Source: Thermoplasmata archaeon
GTDB lineage: Archaea; Thermoplasmatota; Thermoplasmata; Lutacidiplasmatales; UBA184
Assembly (NCBI GenBank): GCA_021806135.1
Contig: JAJZYB010000011.1
Span: 1-45,165, forward strand
Direction of reading: 5' to 3'
DNA length: 45,165 bases
A model generated the notes under the pieces. It saw only the letters and a list, made by a program, of their open reading frames with translations, was not told the origin of the DNA and did not search any database. Shown here piece by piece: positions 32,288 to 39,935 of the stretch. A program made the translations under genes and the position numbers. How positions within the stretch are numbered: the first letter of the stretch is position 1; the number at the start of each line of letters is the position of its first letter.

Positions 32288-33766
32288 ATGGTGGAGGAGT
32301 TTGGCCTGTTCATTGGAGGACACTGGACCATCCCGGAGCACGCCCATCGATTCCATACCCGGAGCCCCTCCACGGGGGAGGAGCTTGGGCACTTCGTGGC
32401 CGCCACCACCGCGGATGTGGGCCGGGCGGTGACGGCGGCCCGGGAGGCCCTCCCCGCCTGGCGTGCGCTCCCCGCTCCCCGACGAGGGGAGATCCTCCTG
32501 GCCGCCGCCCGGATCTTCCGGGAACGGAAGGAGGCGCTCGGGCGGCGGGTCACCCAGGAGATGGGGAAGGTCATCGCGGAAGGCCTCGGCGACGTTCAGG
32601 AGGCCATCGACTTTGTCGAGTACATGGCCGGGGAGGGCCGGCGCATGGCGGGGGAGACCGTCCCGAGCGAACTTCCCGGGAAGTTCTGCATGACCGTCCG
32701 CCAACCGAAGGGGGTGGTGGCCGCGATCACCCCGTGGAACTTCCCCACGGCGATCCCCAACTGGAAGATCGCGGCGGCCCTGATCGCCGGCAACACGGTG
32801 GTCTTCAAGCCCGCCTCCAGCACGTCGCTGTGTGGCGCCCACGTGGTCAAGGTCTACGAGGATGCCGGACTTCCTCCGGGGGTCCTCAACCTGGTCACCG
32901 GTTCCGGCGGGGTGGTGGGTGACGCCCTGCTCACCGATCCCCGGGTGAACGCCATCAGCTTCACCGGAGGCGTGGAGACGGGGCGCGAGGTCTACGCGAA
33001 AGGCGCAAGAGGGCTCAAATCCGTCCACCTGGAGCTCGGGGGAAAGAACCCCCAGATCGTGCTGAACGACGCCCAGCAGGATCTGGCGCTGGAGGGGCTG
33101 CTCTTCGGGGCCTTCGGCTCGGCCGGCCAGCGCTGCACGGCGACCAGCCGGCTCATCCTCGAGAAGGGGATCTACCGCGAGTTCCTGGAGAAGCTGGTCG
33201 CCCGGGTGGAGCGGTTGAAGGTGGGTGACCCACTGGACCCTTCCATGGAGATGGGCCCCGTGGCGAGCGAGGACCAGGAGCGGAAGATCCTCGGGTACAT
33301 GGAGGCGGCCCGCAAGGAAGGGGACCGGCTCCTGACCGGCGGGAGGAAGCTCACGGGAGGCGCCTACGACCGGGGGTACTTCCTCGCCCCCACCGTCTTC
33401 GAGACCACCCACGGCCACCGGATCTCCAAGGAGGAGATCTTCGGTCCGGTCCTTGCGGTGCTCCGCGTGGACGACTTTGCCGAGGCCGTGCGGGTGGCGA
33501 ACGATGTGGACTACGGGCTCTCGTCTTCCATCTACACCCGGGACGTGAACGTGGCCTACCAAGCCGTGGACCGCCTGGAGGCGGGGATCACCTACGTGAA
33601 CGCGCCCACCATCGGGGCGGAGGTGCAGCTCCCCTTCGGAGGGATCAAGAACACGGGCAACGGGGGGCGGGAGGCCGGGAGCGTGGCCCTGGAGGAGTTC
33701 ACGGAGATCAAGACGGTCTTCGTGGATTACTCCGGCCGGCTCCAGAAGGCCCAGATCGACCGCTGA
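32288..33766 (+). CDS. NAD(P)-dependent aldehyde dehydrogenase
   Basis: 492 residues of the ALDH superfamily. Cofactor region: ITPWNFPTAIPNWKIAAALIAGNTVVFKPAS; GxxxxG in FTGGVETG; general base E249 in ELGGKN; nucleophile C283 in GSAGQRCTATSR; C-terminal EEIFGPVLAVLRV and a closing KTVFVDYSGR. Oligomerisation strands are intact. The sequence is closest in look to ALDH7/alpha-aminoadipic semialdehyde- or succinate-semialdehyde-type enzymes, but the substrate cannot be fixed. GGAGACCCCC precedes ATG 32288, and a CATATC patch near 32242 may be its TATA box. It is followed at 26 nt by a small coiled-coil gene and mfnA, so the aldehyde could come from an amine of the decarboxylase pathway (inference). 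Confidence 0.93.
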   Translation: MVEEFGLFIGGHWTIPEHAHRFHTRSPSTGEELGHFVAATTADVGRAVTAAREALPAWRALPAPRRGEILLAAARIFRERKEALGRRVTQEMGKVIAEGLGDVQEAIDFVEYMAGEGRRMAGETVPSELPGKFCMTVRQPKGVVAAITPWNFPTAIPNWKIAAALIAGNTVVFKPASSTSLCGAHVVKVYEDAGLPPGVLNLVTGSGGVVGDALLTDPRVNAISFTGGVETGREVYAKGARGLKSVHLELGGKNPQIVLNDAQQDLALEGLLFGAFGSAGQRCTATSRLILEKGIYREFLEKLVARVERLKVGDPLDPSMEMGPVASEDQERKILGYMEAARKEGDRLLTGGRKLTGGAYDRGYFLAPTVFETTHGHRISKEEIFGPVLAVLRVDDFAEAVRVANDVDYGLSSSIYTRDVNVAYQAVDRLEAGITYVNAPTIGAEVQLPFGGIKNTGNGGREAGSVALEEFTEIKTVFVDYSGRLQKAQIDR

Positions 33767-33792
33767 GACCCCCCGGGGAGGCGGAGGTAACC

Positions 33793-33996
33793 GTGGACGA
33801 CAAGGAGCTCGAGAAGGAGATCGAGGCGGTCCGCGAGATCCTCCATGTGAGGTTGCGACGCTATAACCGGGAGATGCGCGAGCTCGAGCGGGACCTGAAG
33901 GGCCTGCGGGCCCTGCAACGGGCCCGTCGGGGCGCCCGGGGCACCCTCCCCACCGGGGAAAGCACTCCTCCCGTGGCGGAGGAGAGCTCCCCTTGA
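33793..33996 (+). CDS. Small predicted coiled-coil protein, 67 aa
   Basis: GTG 33793 has a strong GGAGGCGGAGG ribosome site. Residues 1-45 are a highly charged helix (DDKELEKEIEAVREILHVRL and onward) with heptad-like Leu/Ile spacing, typical of a short dimeric coiled coil; the last 20 residues are disordered. Its stop overlaps the TTG of the next gene (TTGA), so the two are translationally coupled. Function unknown; a helper or regulator of the decarboxylase is possible but only by position. Confidence 0.7.
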   Translation: MDDKELEKEIEAVREILHVRLRRYNREMRELERDLKGLRALQRARRGARGTLPTGESTPPVAEESSP

Positions 33997-35201
33997 CCGG
34001 CGGCCGGGTGCGCCAACGGACCCCCGGGCCGCTTCGGAAGGCCTCCCCCCTCCGGGTGGCCCAACGCCTTCGACGGGCCCGGGCGGAGGACTGGGACTTC
34101 GGGGGAGGACGGATCTTCGGCAGCCTGTGCACGGAGCCCCATCCCGAGAGTCGCCGGTGGCTCCTCCCCTTCCTGACCGCGAACCTGGGGAACCCGGGCC
34201 TCTGTCCGGGCACCGCCCGACTTTCGGAGGAGCTTCTGGAGGAGTTCCTCCGGCTCTACCACGGGCCCCCAACGGGGGCGGGAGGCTGGTGGGTGAGCGG
34301 GGCGACCGAGGCGAACGTGACCGCCCTATGGGTCTTCCGTAACCTCACCGGGGGATCGGAGGTCGTCCTCCCCGTGAGCGCCCACTTTTCCTTTGCGAAG
34401 GCTTTGGACCTGCTGGGCTTGAGGCCCCGCTGGGTCCCCGTGGATGGGGCCGGCCGGATGGAGACAGAGAAGGCCCGGGACCGGGTGAGCCGGCGCACGG
34501 CCGCCCTGGTGGCCTTGGCGGGGAGCACGGAACTGGGGGCGGTAGACCCGATCGAGGATCTCGCCGCCATCGCCCTGCGTGCCGGCGTTCCGCTCCATGT
34601 GGACGCCGCGGTGGGAGGGTTCCTCCTCCCGTTCCTCCCCGCGAGGACGAGGGACCGGCTTCCCTTCGACTTCCGGCTCCCCGGGGTGCGAAGCCTGGCC
34701 GTGGATCCTCACAAGCTGGGCCAGGCCCCGATCCCCTCGGGGGTCTTGTTGTTCCGGCGGCTAGCGGAGACGGCCAGCGTGGAGGTGGCCTCCCCGTACC
34801 TCAGCGACCCCCGGGCCCGGGGGTTGCTGGGAACGCGCTTCTCCGCCACCGTGGCGGCCACCTACGCCGCCGTCCATGCCCTGGGTTCGGAAGGGTACCG
34901 TCGGGAGGCGCAGAGGCTCCGGCGCCTCGCCGGGTGGTTGGTCCGCGAGGGACGACGCCTCGGGCTCGAGCCGGTCACCGACCCGGTGCTCAACGTCGTG
35001 GCGTTCCACCACGAGAACCCCGCCGGGATACAAGCCTGGATGCTCCAGCGGGGTTGGGACGTCAGTGCCATCGAACGTCCGCCGGGGATCCGGTTCGTGC
35101 TGATGCCTCACGCCCGGGAAGGACTGCTCCCCCGGCTCCGGGACGACCTCGCCGCCGGGCTCAGGCGGTTTCCCCCGCCGGGGGCGGCCGCGGGGAGATA
35201 A
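33993..35201 (+). CDS. mfnA: Group II PLP decarboxylase, MfnA-like (tyrosine/aspartate decarboxylase)
   Basis: In archaea this family decarboxylates tyrosine (to tyramine, for methanofuran) or aspartate (to beta-alanine, for coenzyme A). The 402-residue sequence shows IFGSLCTEPHP at the start, GWWVSGATEANVTALW for the PLP phosphate, ALVALAGSTELGAVDPI, LHVDAAVGGFLLP with the PLP Asp, and the Schiff-base lysine in VDPHKLGQAPIP. The C-terminal small domain runs to RFVLMPHAREG. TTG 33993 overlaps the stop of the coiled-coil gene. Without methanogenesis genes nearby, a beta-alanine role for CoA is the more likely choice. The last 41 nt overlap the convergent cdc6 gene. Confidence 0.88.
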   Translation: MTGGRVRQRTPGPLRKASPLRVAQRLRRARAEDWDFGGGRIFGSLCTEPHPESRRWLLPFLTANLGNPGLCPGTARLSEELLEEFLRLYHGPPTGAGGWWVSGATEANVTALWVFRNLTGGSEVVLPVSAHFSFAKALDLLGLRPRWVPVDGAGRMETEKARDRVSRRTAALVALAGSTELGAVDPIEDLAAIALRAGVPLHVDAAVGGFLLPFLPARTRDRLPFDFRLPGVRSLAVDPHKLGQAPIPSGVLLFRRLAETASVEVASPYLSDPRARGLLGTRFSATVAATYAAVHALGSEGYRREAQRLRRLAGWLVREGRRLGLEPVTDPVLNVVAFHHENPAGIQAWMLQRGWDVSAIERPPGIRFVLMPHAREGLLPRLRDDLAAGLRRFPPPGAAAGR

Positions 35202-36573
35202 AGCCACGGGGCGCGGGAGGGTCCTGCCCGTCGAACCGGAAGAGGCTGGTCTGCCCGGAGGTCCGCTGCTGGCTCAAAGGCTTGAGCAGGGGGTCTTCCT
35301 CCAGCGCGCGCAGGGTCTCGTGGCTGGGGACCGCGGAGGTGATGAGGCGGGTCCGGCCTCGTCTACCCCCGGAGTAGATCTCGGCGTGGACGAGGCCCAA
35401 GGTCTCGAGCTCGGAGACGTACTCCGCCAGGGTGCGGGCCACCAACGGGGCGATCCCCAACTGGTGGCAGACGGACTCGTAGCTCTTGTAGGCCTCGCCC
35501 ATGGTGACACCGCTTCGCCGGCGCTCGTAGCCGGAGATGGTCACCCAGAGAAGGAGCTTGCAGTGGGCGGAGAGGGTCTTCACGCACTCCACGATGATGT
35601 CGAGCTCGAGCGTGTTCTTCGCCAGGACCACGTGCTCGGCCCGGATCTGCCGCCCGCCGGCCCGGTCGGTGATCTGGGCGGCCAACCGGAGGAGGGCGAG
35701 GGCGCGGCGGGCATCCCCACTCTCCTGGGAGGCATAGAAGGCACACCGGTCCAGCACGTCCGGGTCGAGGGCCTCCTCCTGAAAGACCTCCCGGGCGCGC
35801 TCTCGGAGGATGTCCCTGAGCTGGCCCTGGTTGTACGGGGGGAAGATGATGGACTCCTGGCTGAGGCGGCTACGGACCCGGGCGTCGAGCCCCTCGGTGA
35901 ACTTCAGGTCGTTGGAGATCCCGACGATGGCCGATCGGGCCTTCTTCAGGTCCCGATTCATCTGGGCAAGGGAATAGAGAACATCCCCTCCGGCATTGTG
36001 CACGAGCTTGTCGATCTCGTCGAGGACGAACAGCAGGATGCCCCCCCGTTCGTCGGCCAGGGTGCAGAGGCTCCGGTACACCCGGTCCTGAGACCATCCC
36101 GTGGGGATGGGCTCCTGCCCGGGAAGGGTCTCGACCAGTTGGTTCCCCAGGGTCTGTAGCAGGGCGTAGTTGGTGTCCACGTTCGCGCAGTTCACCGACA
36201 GGAAGGTCACCGGGTTCTCCGGGACGACCCGACGGGATATCTCCTTCTGGACCTGGGTGATGACCGCGGTCTTCCCGGTCCCGATCTTCCCGTAGACCAG
36301 AAGGTGCGAGGGTACCTCTCCGGTCAGGGCGGAGCGCAGGACCACCAGGACCCGGGCGATCTCGGCCTCCCGGTGGAGGAGCCGGGAAGGCACGTAATAC
36401 TCCTGGAGGGGTTCCAGGCTACCCTTGTACAGGCGGGAGCGATGGGAGAGCAACTCCTCCATCGGGTCCGAGGGGGGGGAACGGGGAGGGGGCTCTGGCG
36501 TGCCCTCGTCCGGTTCTTCCGAGGAGTGGTTACCCGACCCCATGACGGTTCTCGGCGCAGGGCCTAGGGCCAA
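35161..36573 (-). CDS. cdc6: Orc1/Cdc6 replication initiator with C-terminal PIP-like peptide
   Basis: Binds replication origins and loads MCM. AAA+ core: Walker A GKIGTGKT (95-102), Walker B LLFVLDEIDKL, sensor 1 GISND, sensor 2 region SGDARRALALLR. The C-terminal winged-helix domain runs from about residue 325 to 420 (RRRSGVTMGEAY, LETLGLVHAEIYSGGRRGRTR). The N-terminal ~40 residues are acidic and disordered, and the tail after about residue 430 is Pro-rich with QTSLFRF (35233-35253), fitting QxxLxxF. TTG 36573 gives 470 residues; ATG 36543 and the M at residue 38 are alternatives. A CTTTATCTCC box at 36606-36616 on the minus strand fits a promoter. Confidence 0.94.
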   Translation of the reverse strand: MALGPAPRTVMGSGNHSSEEPDEGTPEPPPRSPPSDPMEELLSHRSRLYKGSLEPLQEYYVPSRLLHREAEIARVLVVLRSALTGEVPSHLLVYGKIGTGKTAVITQVQKEISRRVVPENPVTFLSVNCANVDTNYALLQTLGNQLVETLPGQEPIPTGWSQDRVYRSLCTLADERGGILLFVLDEIDKLVHNAGGDVLYSLAQMNRDLKKARSAIVGISNDLKFTEGLDARVRSRLSQESIIFPPYNQGQLRDILRERAREVFQEEALDPDVLDRCAFYASQESGDARRALALLRLAAQITDRAGGRQIRAEHVVLAKNTLELDIIVECVKTLSAHCKLLLWVTISGYERRRSGVTMGEAYKSYESVCHQLGIAPLVARTLAEYVSELETLGLVHAEIYSGGRRGRTRLITSAVPSHETLRALEEDPLLKPLSQQRTSGQTSLFRFDGQDPPAPRGFISPRPPPAGETA

Positions 36574-36762
36574 GCGCCGATCCCGAGCGGGGAAGCCGCG
36601 GGGATGGAGATAAAGGGTTAGGGTCCGCCCGGTTCACCCCGGAGCCCGGGGACGGGTGGCGGGGCGGGGAGCGGGGGTTTACGCCTCCGGCACGAGAGCG
36701 AGCGACCGGCGCAACCCCTCTTCGGCAAACCCCGTGAAACCGGCGCTCCGGGGGCCCCGAAA
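36574..36762. other. cdc6-mat divergent intergenic region, candidate replication origin (weak)
   Basis: The region lies next to a cdc6 gene, the usual place of archaeal origins. It contains GGGGGTTTACG (36673-36683) and, in inverted orientation, CAAACCCCG (36727-36734 region), plus CGGTTCACC (36630-36638) and inverted CGTGAAACCGG (36733-36743). These could be degenerate initiator-binding repeats, but they do not match a full origin recognition box and no long AT-rich unwinding element is present. Confidence 0.25.
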
Positions 36763-36770
36763 CGCTTAAG
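36763..36770 (+). promoter_or_regulatory. TATA-like box for a leaderless mat gene
   Basis: CGCTTAAG, centred about 27 nt before ATG 36794, so the transcript would start at or next to the ATG. Confidence 0.5.
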
Positions 36771-36793
36771 CACACCCCCCGGTCGGGCCCGCC

Positions 36794-37999
36794 ATGGCCC
36801 TGGCCCAGCGGAACATCGTGGTCACGACCCTGAAGAGCCCCTTCATCGAGGACCAGCCGGTGGAGTTGGTCGAGCGCAAGGGCCTGGGGCACCCCGACAG
36901 CCTGTGCGACGGGATCTCGGAGGCCGTCAGCCGTGGGCTATCGAAGATGTACTTGGACGCCTACGGGAGGATCCTGCATCACAACACCGACGAGACCCAT
37001 ATCGTGGGCGGACAGGCGGCCCCCGCCTTCGGGGGCGGCAAGGTGACCCAGCCGGCCTACGCGGTGCTGGTGGGCCGGGCCACCACCGAGGTCGACGGAG
37101 AGAAGCTTCCGTTCCGGCAGACCGCCATGACCGCGGCCAAGGAGTACGTGAAGTCCGTCTGTTCCCACCTCGACCTCGCCAAGCAGATGGAGTTCGACTG
37201 CCGTATCGGGCAGGGCTCGGTGGACCTCAGGGGGGTCTTCGAGCAGGAGGGCTACATGGCCAATGACACCTCGTTCGGGTGCGGGTACGCCCCGCTCTCC
37301 GAGACCGAGACACTGGTCCTGGAGACGGAGCGTTTCCTCACGCTGAGATTGAAGAAGCGCCTCCCGTCGCTCGGGGAGGATGTCAAGGTGATGGGGTGCC
37401 GGCAGGGAGACCGCATCTCGCTGACCGTGGCCGCCGCCATGGTCGGACGGGAGCTCCCCGACGCCGATGCCTATCTGGCCGCCATGGCGAAGGTGCGGGA
37501 GGAGGTGGTCAAGAACGCCTCCAAGCTCACCCACCGGACCCTGGACGTTTCGGTCAACACGGGAGACAGCGTAGCCCAGAAGGTCTACTACCTGACGGTC
37601 ACCGGACTCTCCTTGGAGAACGGGGATGATGGCTCCACCGGGCGGGGGAACCGGGTCAATGGGCTCATCACTCCTTACCGCCCGATGAGCATGGAGGCGA
37701 CGAGCGGGAAGAACCCCATCACGCACGTGGGGAAGATCTACAACCTGCTCTCCCGGGAGATCGCCCGGGACGTGGTGCAGGAGGCCGGAGGCAACATCCG
37801 GGAGGTCCACGTGCGGATCCTCTCCCAGATCGGGAAACCGGTGGACCACCCCCTGGTGGCGGCCCTGGAGGTCCTGCCGGCAGACGGGGTGACCCTGGAG
37901 AAGGTGGAGGCCCAGGCCCGGGACGTGGCGGACCGTTGGCTCGGGCACGCGGACACGGTCCCGCAGAAGCTCCTCACGGGGAAGTTCACCACGTTCTGA
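36794..37999 (+). CDS. mat: Archaeal-type S-adenosylmethionine synthetase
   Basis: Makes SAM from methionine and ATP. The 401 residues match the archaeal MAT family and not bacterial MetK: LVERKGLGHPDSLCDGISE (His/Asp of the active site), HHNTDETHIVGGQA, IGQGSVDLRGVFEQ, GRGNRVNGLITPYRPMSMEATSGKNP for ATP and metal, and LLTGKFTTF at the end. It uses ATG 36794 with an almost absent leader. It is the likely source of SAM for the radical SAM and methyltransferase proteins of this genome. Directly downstream, in the same orientation, are the remains of a tRNA methylthiotransferase gene. Confidence 0.97.
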   Translation: MALAQRNIVVTTLKSPFIEDQPVELVERKGLGHPDSLCDGISEAVSRGLSKMYLDAYGRILHHNTDETHIVGGQAAPAFGGGKVTQPAYAVLVGRATTEVDGEKLPFRQTAMTAAKEYVKSVCSHLDLAKQMEFDCRIGQGSVDLRGVFEQEGYMANDTSFGCGYAPLSETETLVLETERFLTLRLKKRLPSLGEDVKVMGCRQGDRISLTVAAAMVGRELPDADAYLAAMAKVREEVVKNASKLTHRTLDVSVNTGDSVAQKVYYLTVTGLSLENGDDGSTGRGNRVNGLITPYRPMSMEATSGKNPITHVGKIYNLLSREIARDVVQEAGGNIREVHVRILSQIGKPVDHPLVAALEVLPADGVTLEKVEAQARDVADRWLGHADTVPQKLLTGKFTTF

Positions 38000-38031
38000 G
38001 GCGGCCGCTGGCCCCCTGGAGCGGGCCCCGG

Positions 38032-38705
38032 ATGCGCGTTTACGTAAAGCGTCGCGCGAGTTCCATGTCCGTGCGGGCATGATGAGCCTCCGGGCCTTGT
38101 TCCGGGGGATTGGGAACCGGCTCGCCAGGGAAACCCGCGCCTACCGTTTCCCGCACCTTCCGGTCCAATCGGGGCCGGACGTGGTGCTCCAGAGGATGCG
38201 CAGGGGTTGCCGGGCCGAGAATTTCCGCCGCCGGGTCGGTCAGGCCCGCCGTCGCGTCCCGGCCCTCCCCTTGCACCGAAGTGATCACCGGGTTCCCGGG
38301 AGAGACGGAGGTGGAGCGCCGGGCCGCCCTGGGCCTCCTCCGGGGGGTGGAGCCCGGCGCCGGGTCCATGGACACGCTTTTCCCCTCTCCCCTGGACCCC
38401 CCGGCCGCGCGTCCCCTCGCTTCCTTCCCGGGCGGTCAAGGAGCGCAGCCGGAACCCGAGCCGGCTCCGCCTCCCCCTGGCCCGGCGGTGGATGGAGCGT
38501 TGGGTGGGACGGCGGGGGGACACCCTGGTGATGAAGGAAGGGCCACGGGAGAGCGGAGTGGTCAGGTTGCGGCCCTGCCTTCCCGTTGTCCTCCGGTCCG
38601 GCCCTCGGACCGCCGGTACCGGCCCGAATCTACGGGGCGAGGTCCGCCTATCTGCTCGGGGAAGCGTTCGACCGGCCGGCGGATCCGGCCCCCGAACCGG
38701 CCTGA
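38032..38705 (+). pseudogene. Broken tRNA (t6A37) methylthiotransferase, CDKAL1/e-MtaB-type radical SAM family
   Basis: No single frame is open, but family blocks occur in correct order in successive frames. ATG 38032 reads MRVYVK, like the family N-terminus, then stops at 38080. From about 38085 another frame gives FPHLPVQSGPDVVLQRMRRG and AENFRRRV. From 38281 the next gives VITGFPGETEVERRAALGLL and PPAARPLASFPG. From 38432 a third gives VKERSRNPSRLRLPLARRWM and GDTLVMKEG. From 38628 the last gives IYGARSAYLLGEAFDRP (TRAM-domain end) with a proper stop at 38703-38705. The N-terminal MTTase domain and the CxxxCxxC cluster motif are missing, about 230 residues, so an internal deletion has occurred in addition to three or four frameshifts. 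It follows mat by 32 nt. The intact enzyme would add the ms2 group to t6A37. Confidence 0.9.
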
Positions 38706-38769
38706 GGGGACCTGTGCTCCGGAGTACGGCCGCGGGTCGTCCAGGGGCCGGGAAACCCCGGGCCAACCG

Positions 38770-38776
38770 TTTATAG
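38770..38776 (+). promoter_or_regulatory. TATA box for the zinc-ribbon protein gene
   Basis: TTTATAG after a long GC-rich stretch; transcription would start near 38800, giving a leader of about 40 nt that contains AGGAACGTAGGAC before the TTG start. Confidence 0.5.
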
Positions 38777-38840
38777 AACGTCCGTCCATCTTCCATGTCG
38801 TGGCAGGGGGCTTTGGGACCTCGGCCCAGGAACGTAGGAC

Positions 38841-39935
38841 TTGGCAGCGGTCGATCTGACCCCCATCATCATCATCGTCGCGGTGGTCGTAGCGGCCGGG
38901 GTGCTCATCTTCCTGGTGGCGAACCAGTACATCAACCGCTGGAAGCGGGACTTCGCCTCCGGCCAGCAACCCCGGTTCCGGGCGGACCGGGCCCATAACA
39001 GCCTGAACGCCACGAAGGCCCTGGCGGCGTTGGTGGCGAGGGAGGGAGGAGACACCCGGGGAGCGGAGATCCTGCTCGCCCGGGCCCAGTTGAAGTACGG
39101 GGCCCGCCGCTACGACGAGGCCATGACGCTGTCGAAGGAGGCCCAGGACGCCCTCGCGGCCGCGCGCGGATCGCTCACGCGGCCTGCCACCGTCGCGCCG
39201 GCGGGGCTCGCGCCGACCACCCTCCCCCCGCGTTCCTCCGGACCGGAGCAGATGCCCTTCCGGGACCTGGCCGCCCCGGTGGGGGGAGGGGCTCCTGGAA
39301 GGGCCGGGGAACCTCCTGCGGGAGGGAGGGGATTGGAACCCGAGAGAGACCCCGCCCCCACCGGGGAGGCGGAGGAGAGCACGGAGGACGGAGAGGGAGG
39401 GAGCGAGCTGGAACGGTTCAAGCGACGGATGCCGAAGAACTACCTCGAGGCCCGTTTTGTCCTTCGGTCGCTCCAGGACGAGGTGAAGGAGGCTTCCGCG
39501 CACCGGCCCGGCCAACCCGAGGTGAAGGAGGCCGAAACCTGGGCCCGCCGAAGCGAGCAGGCCTTCGACGCCAAGGACTATTCAGAGAGCCTCCGCCTGG
39601 CGCTCCGGGGCCGACGTCGTCTCGACCCGGACCAGGCGGGGACCATCGCGGTCTCCGCCGGGACGCTGGTGGAGCCCCCCCCCCAGGGCGCCTCTAAAGC
39701 GCTGGGGCGTTCCTCGGCGCCGCTGACCGGCGCCACGCGCTCCGCCGCAGGATCGTCCGCCGGTGGGACATCCTTGGTGCGGTGCCTCCGATGTGGCCGG
39801 GAGAATCCCGCGACGAACCGGTTCTGTCGTGGCTGCGGCACGACCCTCAGTGCACCGAGGTGTCCCCGGTGCAATGCCGAGGTGGCCCTGGAGGATGGGT
39901 TCTGCGGGGCCTGCGGCTCGCCGCTCAGCGCGTAA
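38841..39935 (+). CDS. Membrane-anchored double zinc-ribbon protein
   Basis: TTG 38841 with a TAGGAC ribosome site gives 364 residues. One N-terminal membrane helix (about 8-28: IIIIVAVVVAAGVLIFLVA), then a helical, TPR-like region with ARAQLKYGARRYDEAMTLSKEA and later QAFDAKDYSESLRLALRGRR. A Pro/Gly-rich linker separates these. The C-terminus has two zinc ribbons: CLRCGRENPATNRFCRGCG and CPRCNAEVALEDGFCGACG. Such architectures occur often in Thermoplasmata and related archaea as uncharacterised membrane proteins; a scaffold or sensing role is a guess. Topology predicts the bulk in the cytoplasm. The stop overlaps the convergent nreA gene by 11 nt. Confidence 0.8.
   Translation: MAAVDLTPIIIIVAVVVAAGVLIFLVANQYINRWKRDFASGQQPRFRADRAHNSLNATKALAALVAREGGDTRGAEILLARAQLKYGARRYDEAMTLSKEAQDALAAARGSLTRPATVAPAGLAPTTLPPRSSGPEQMPFRDLAAPVGGGAPGRAGEPPAGGRGLEPERDPAPTGEAEESTEDGEGGSELERFKRRMPKNYLEARFVLRSLQDEVKEASAHRPGQPEVKEAETWARRSEQAFDAKDYSESLRLALRGRRRLDPDQAGTIAVSAGTLVEPPPQGASKALGRSSAPLTGATRSAAGSSAGGTSLVRCLRCGRENPATNRFCRGCGTTLSAPRCPRCNAEVALEDGFCGACGSPLSA

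Noticed and set aside
38040-38375. Minus-strand ORF of 111 codons and plus-strand ORFs at 38079-38531 and 38110-38859
   Set aside because: The minus ORF is a shadow; the plus ORFs are single-frame fragments of the broken methylthiotransferase.
38492-38776. MERWVGRRGDTLVMKEG-containing ORF as an independent 94-aa gene
   Set aside because: It matches the region before the TRAM domain of methylthiotransferases and lies in order with the other fragments, so it is part of the pseudogene.
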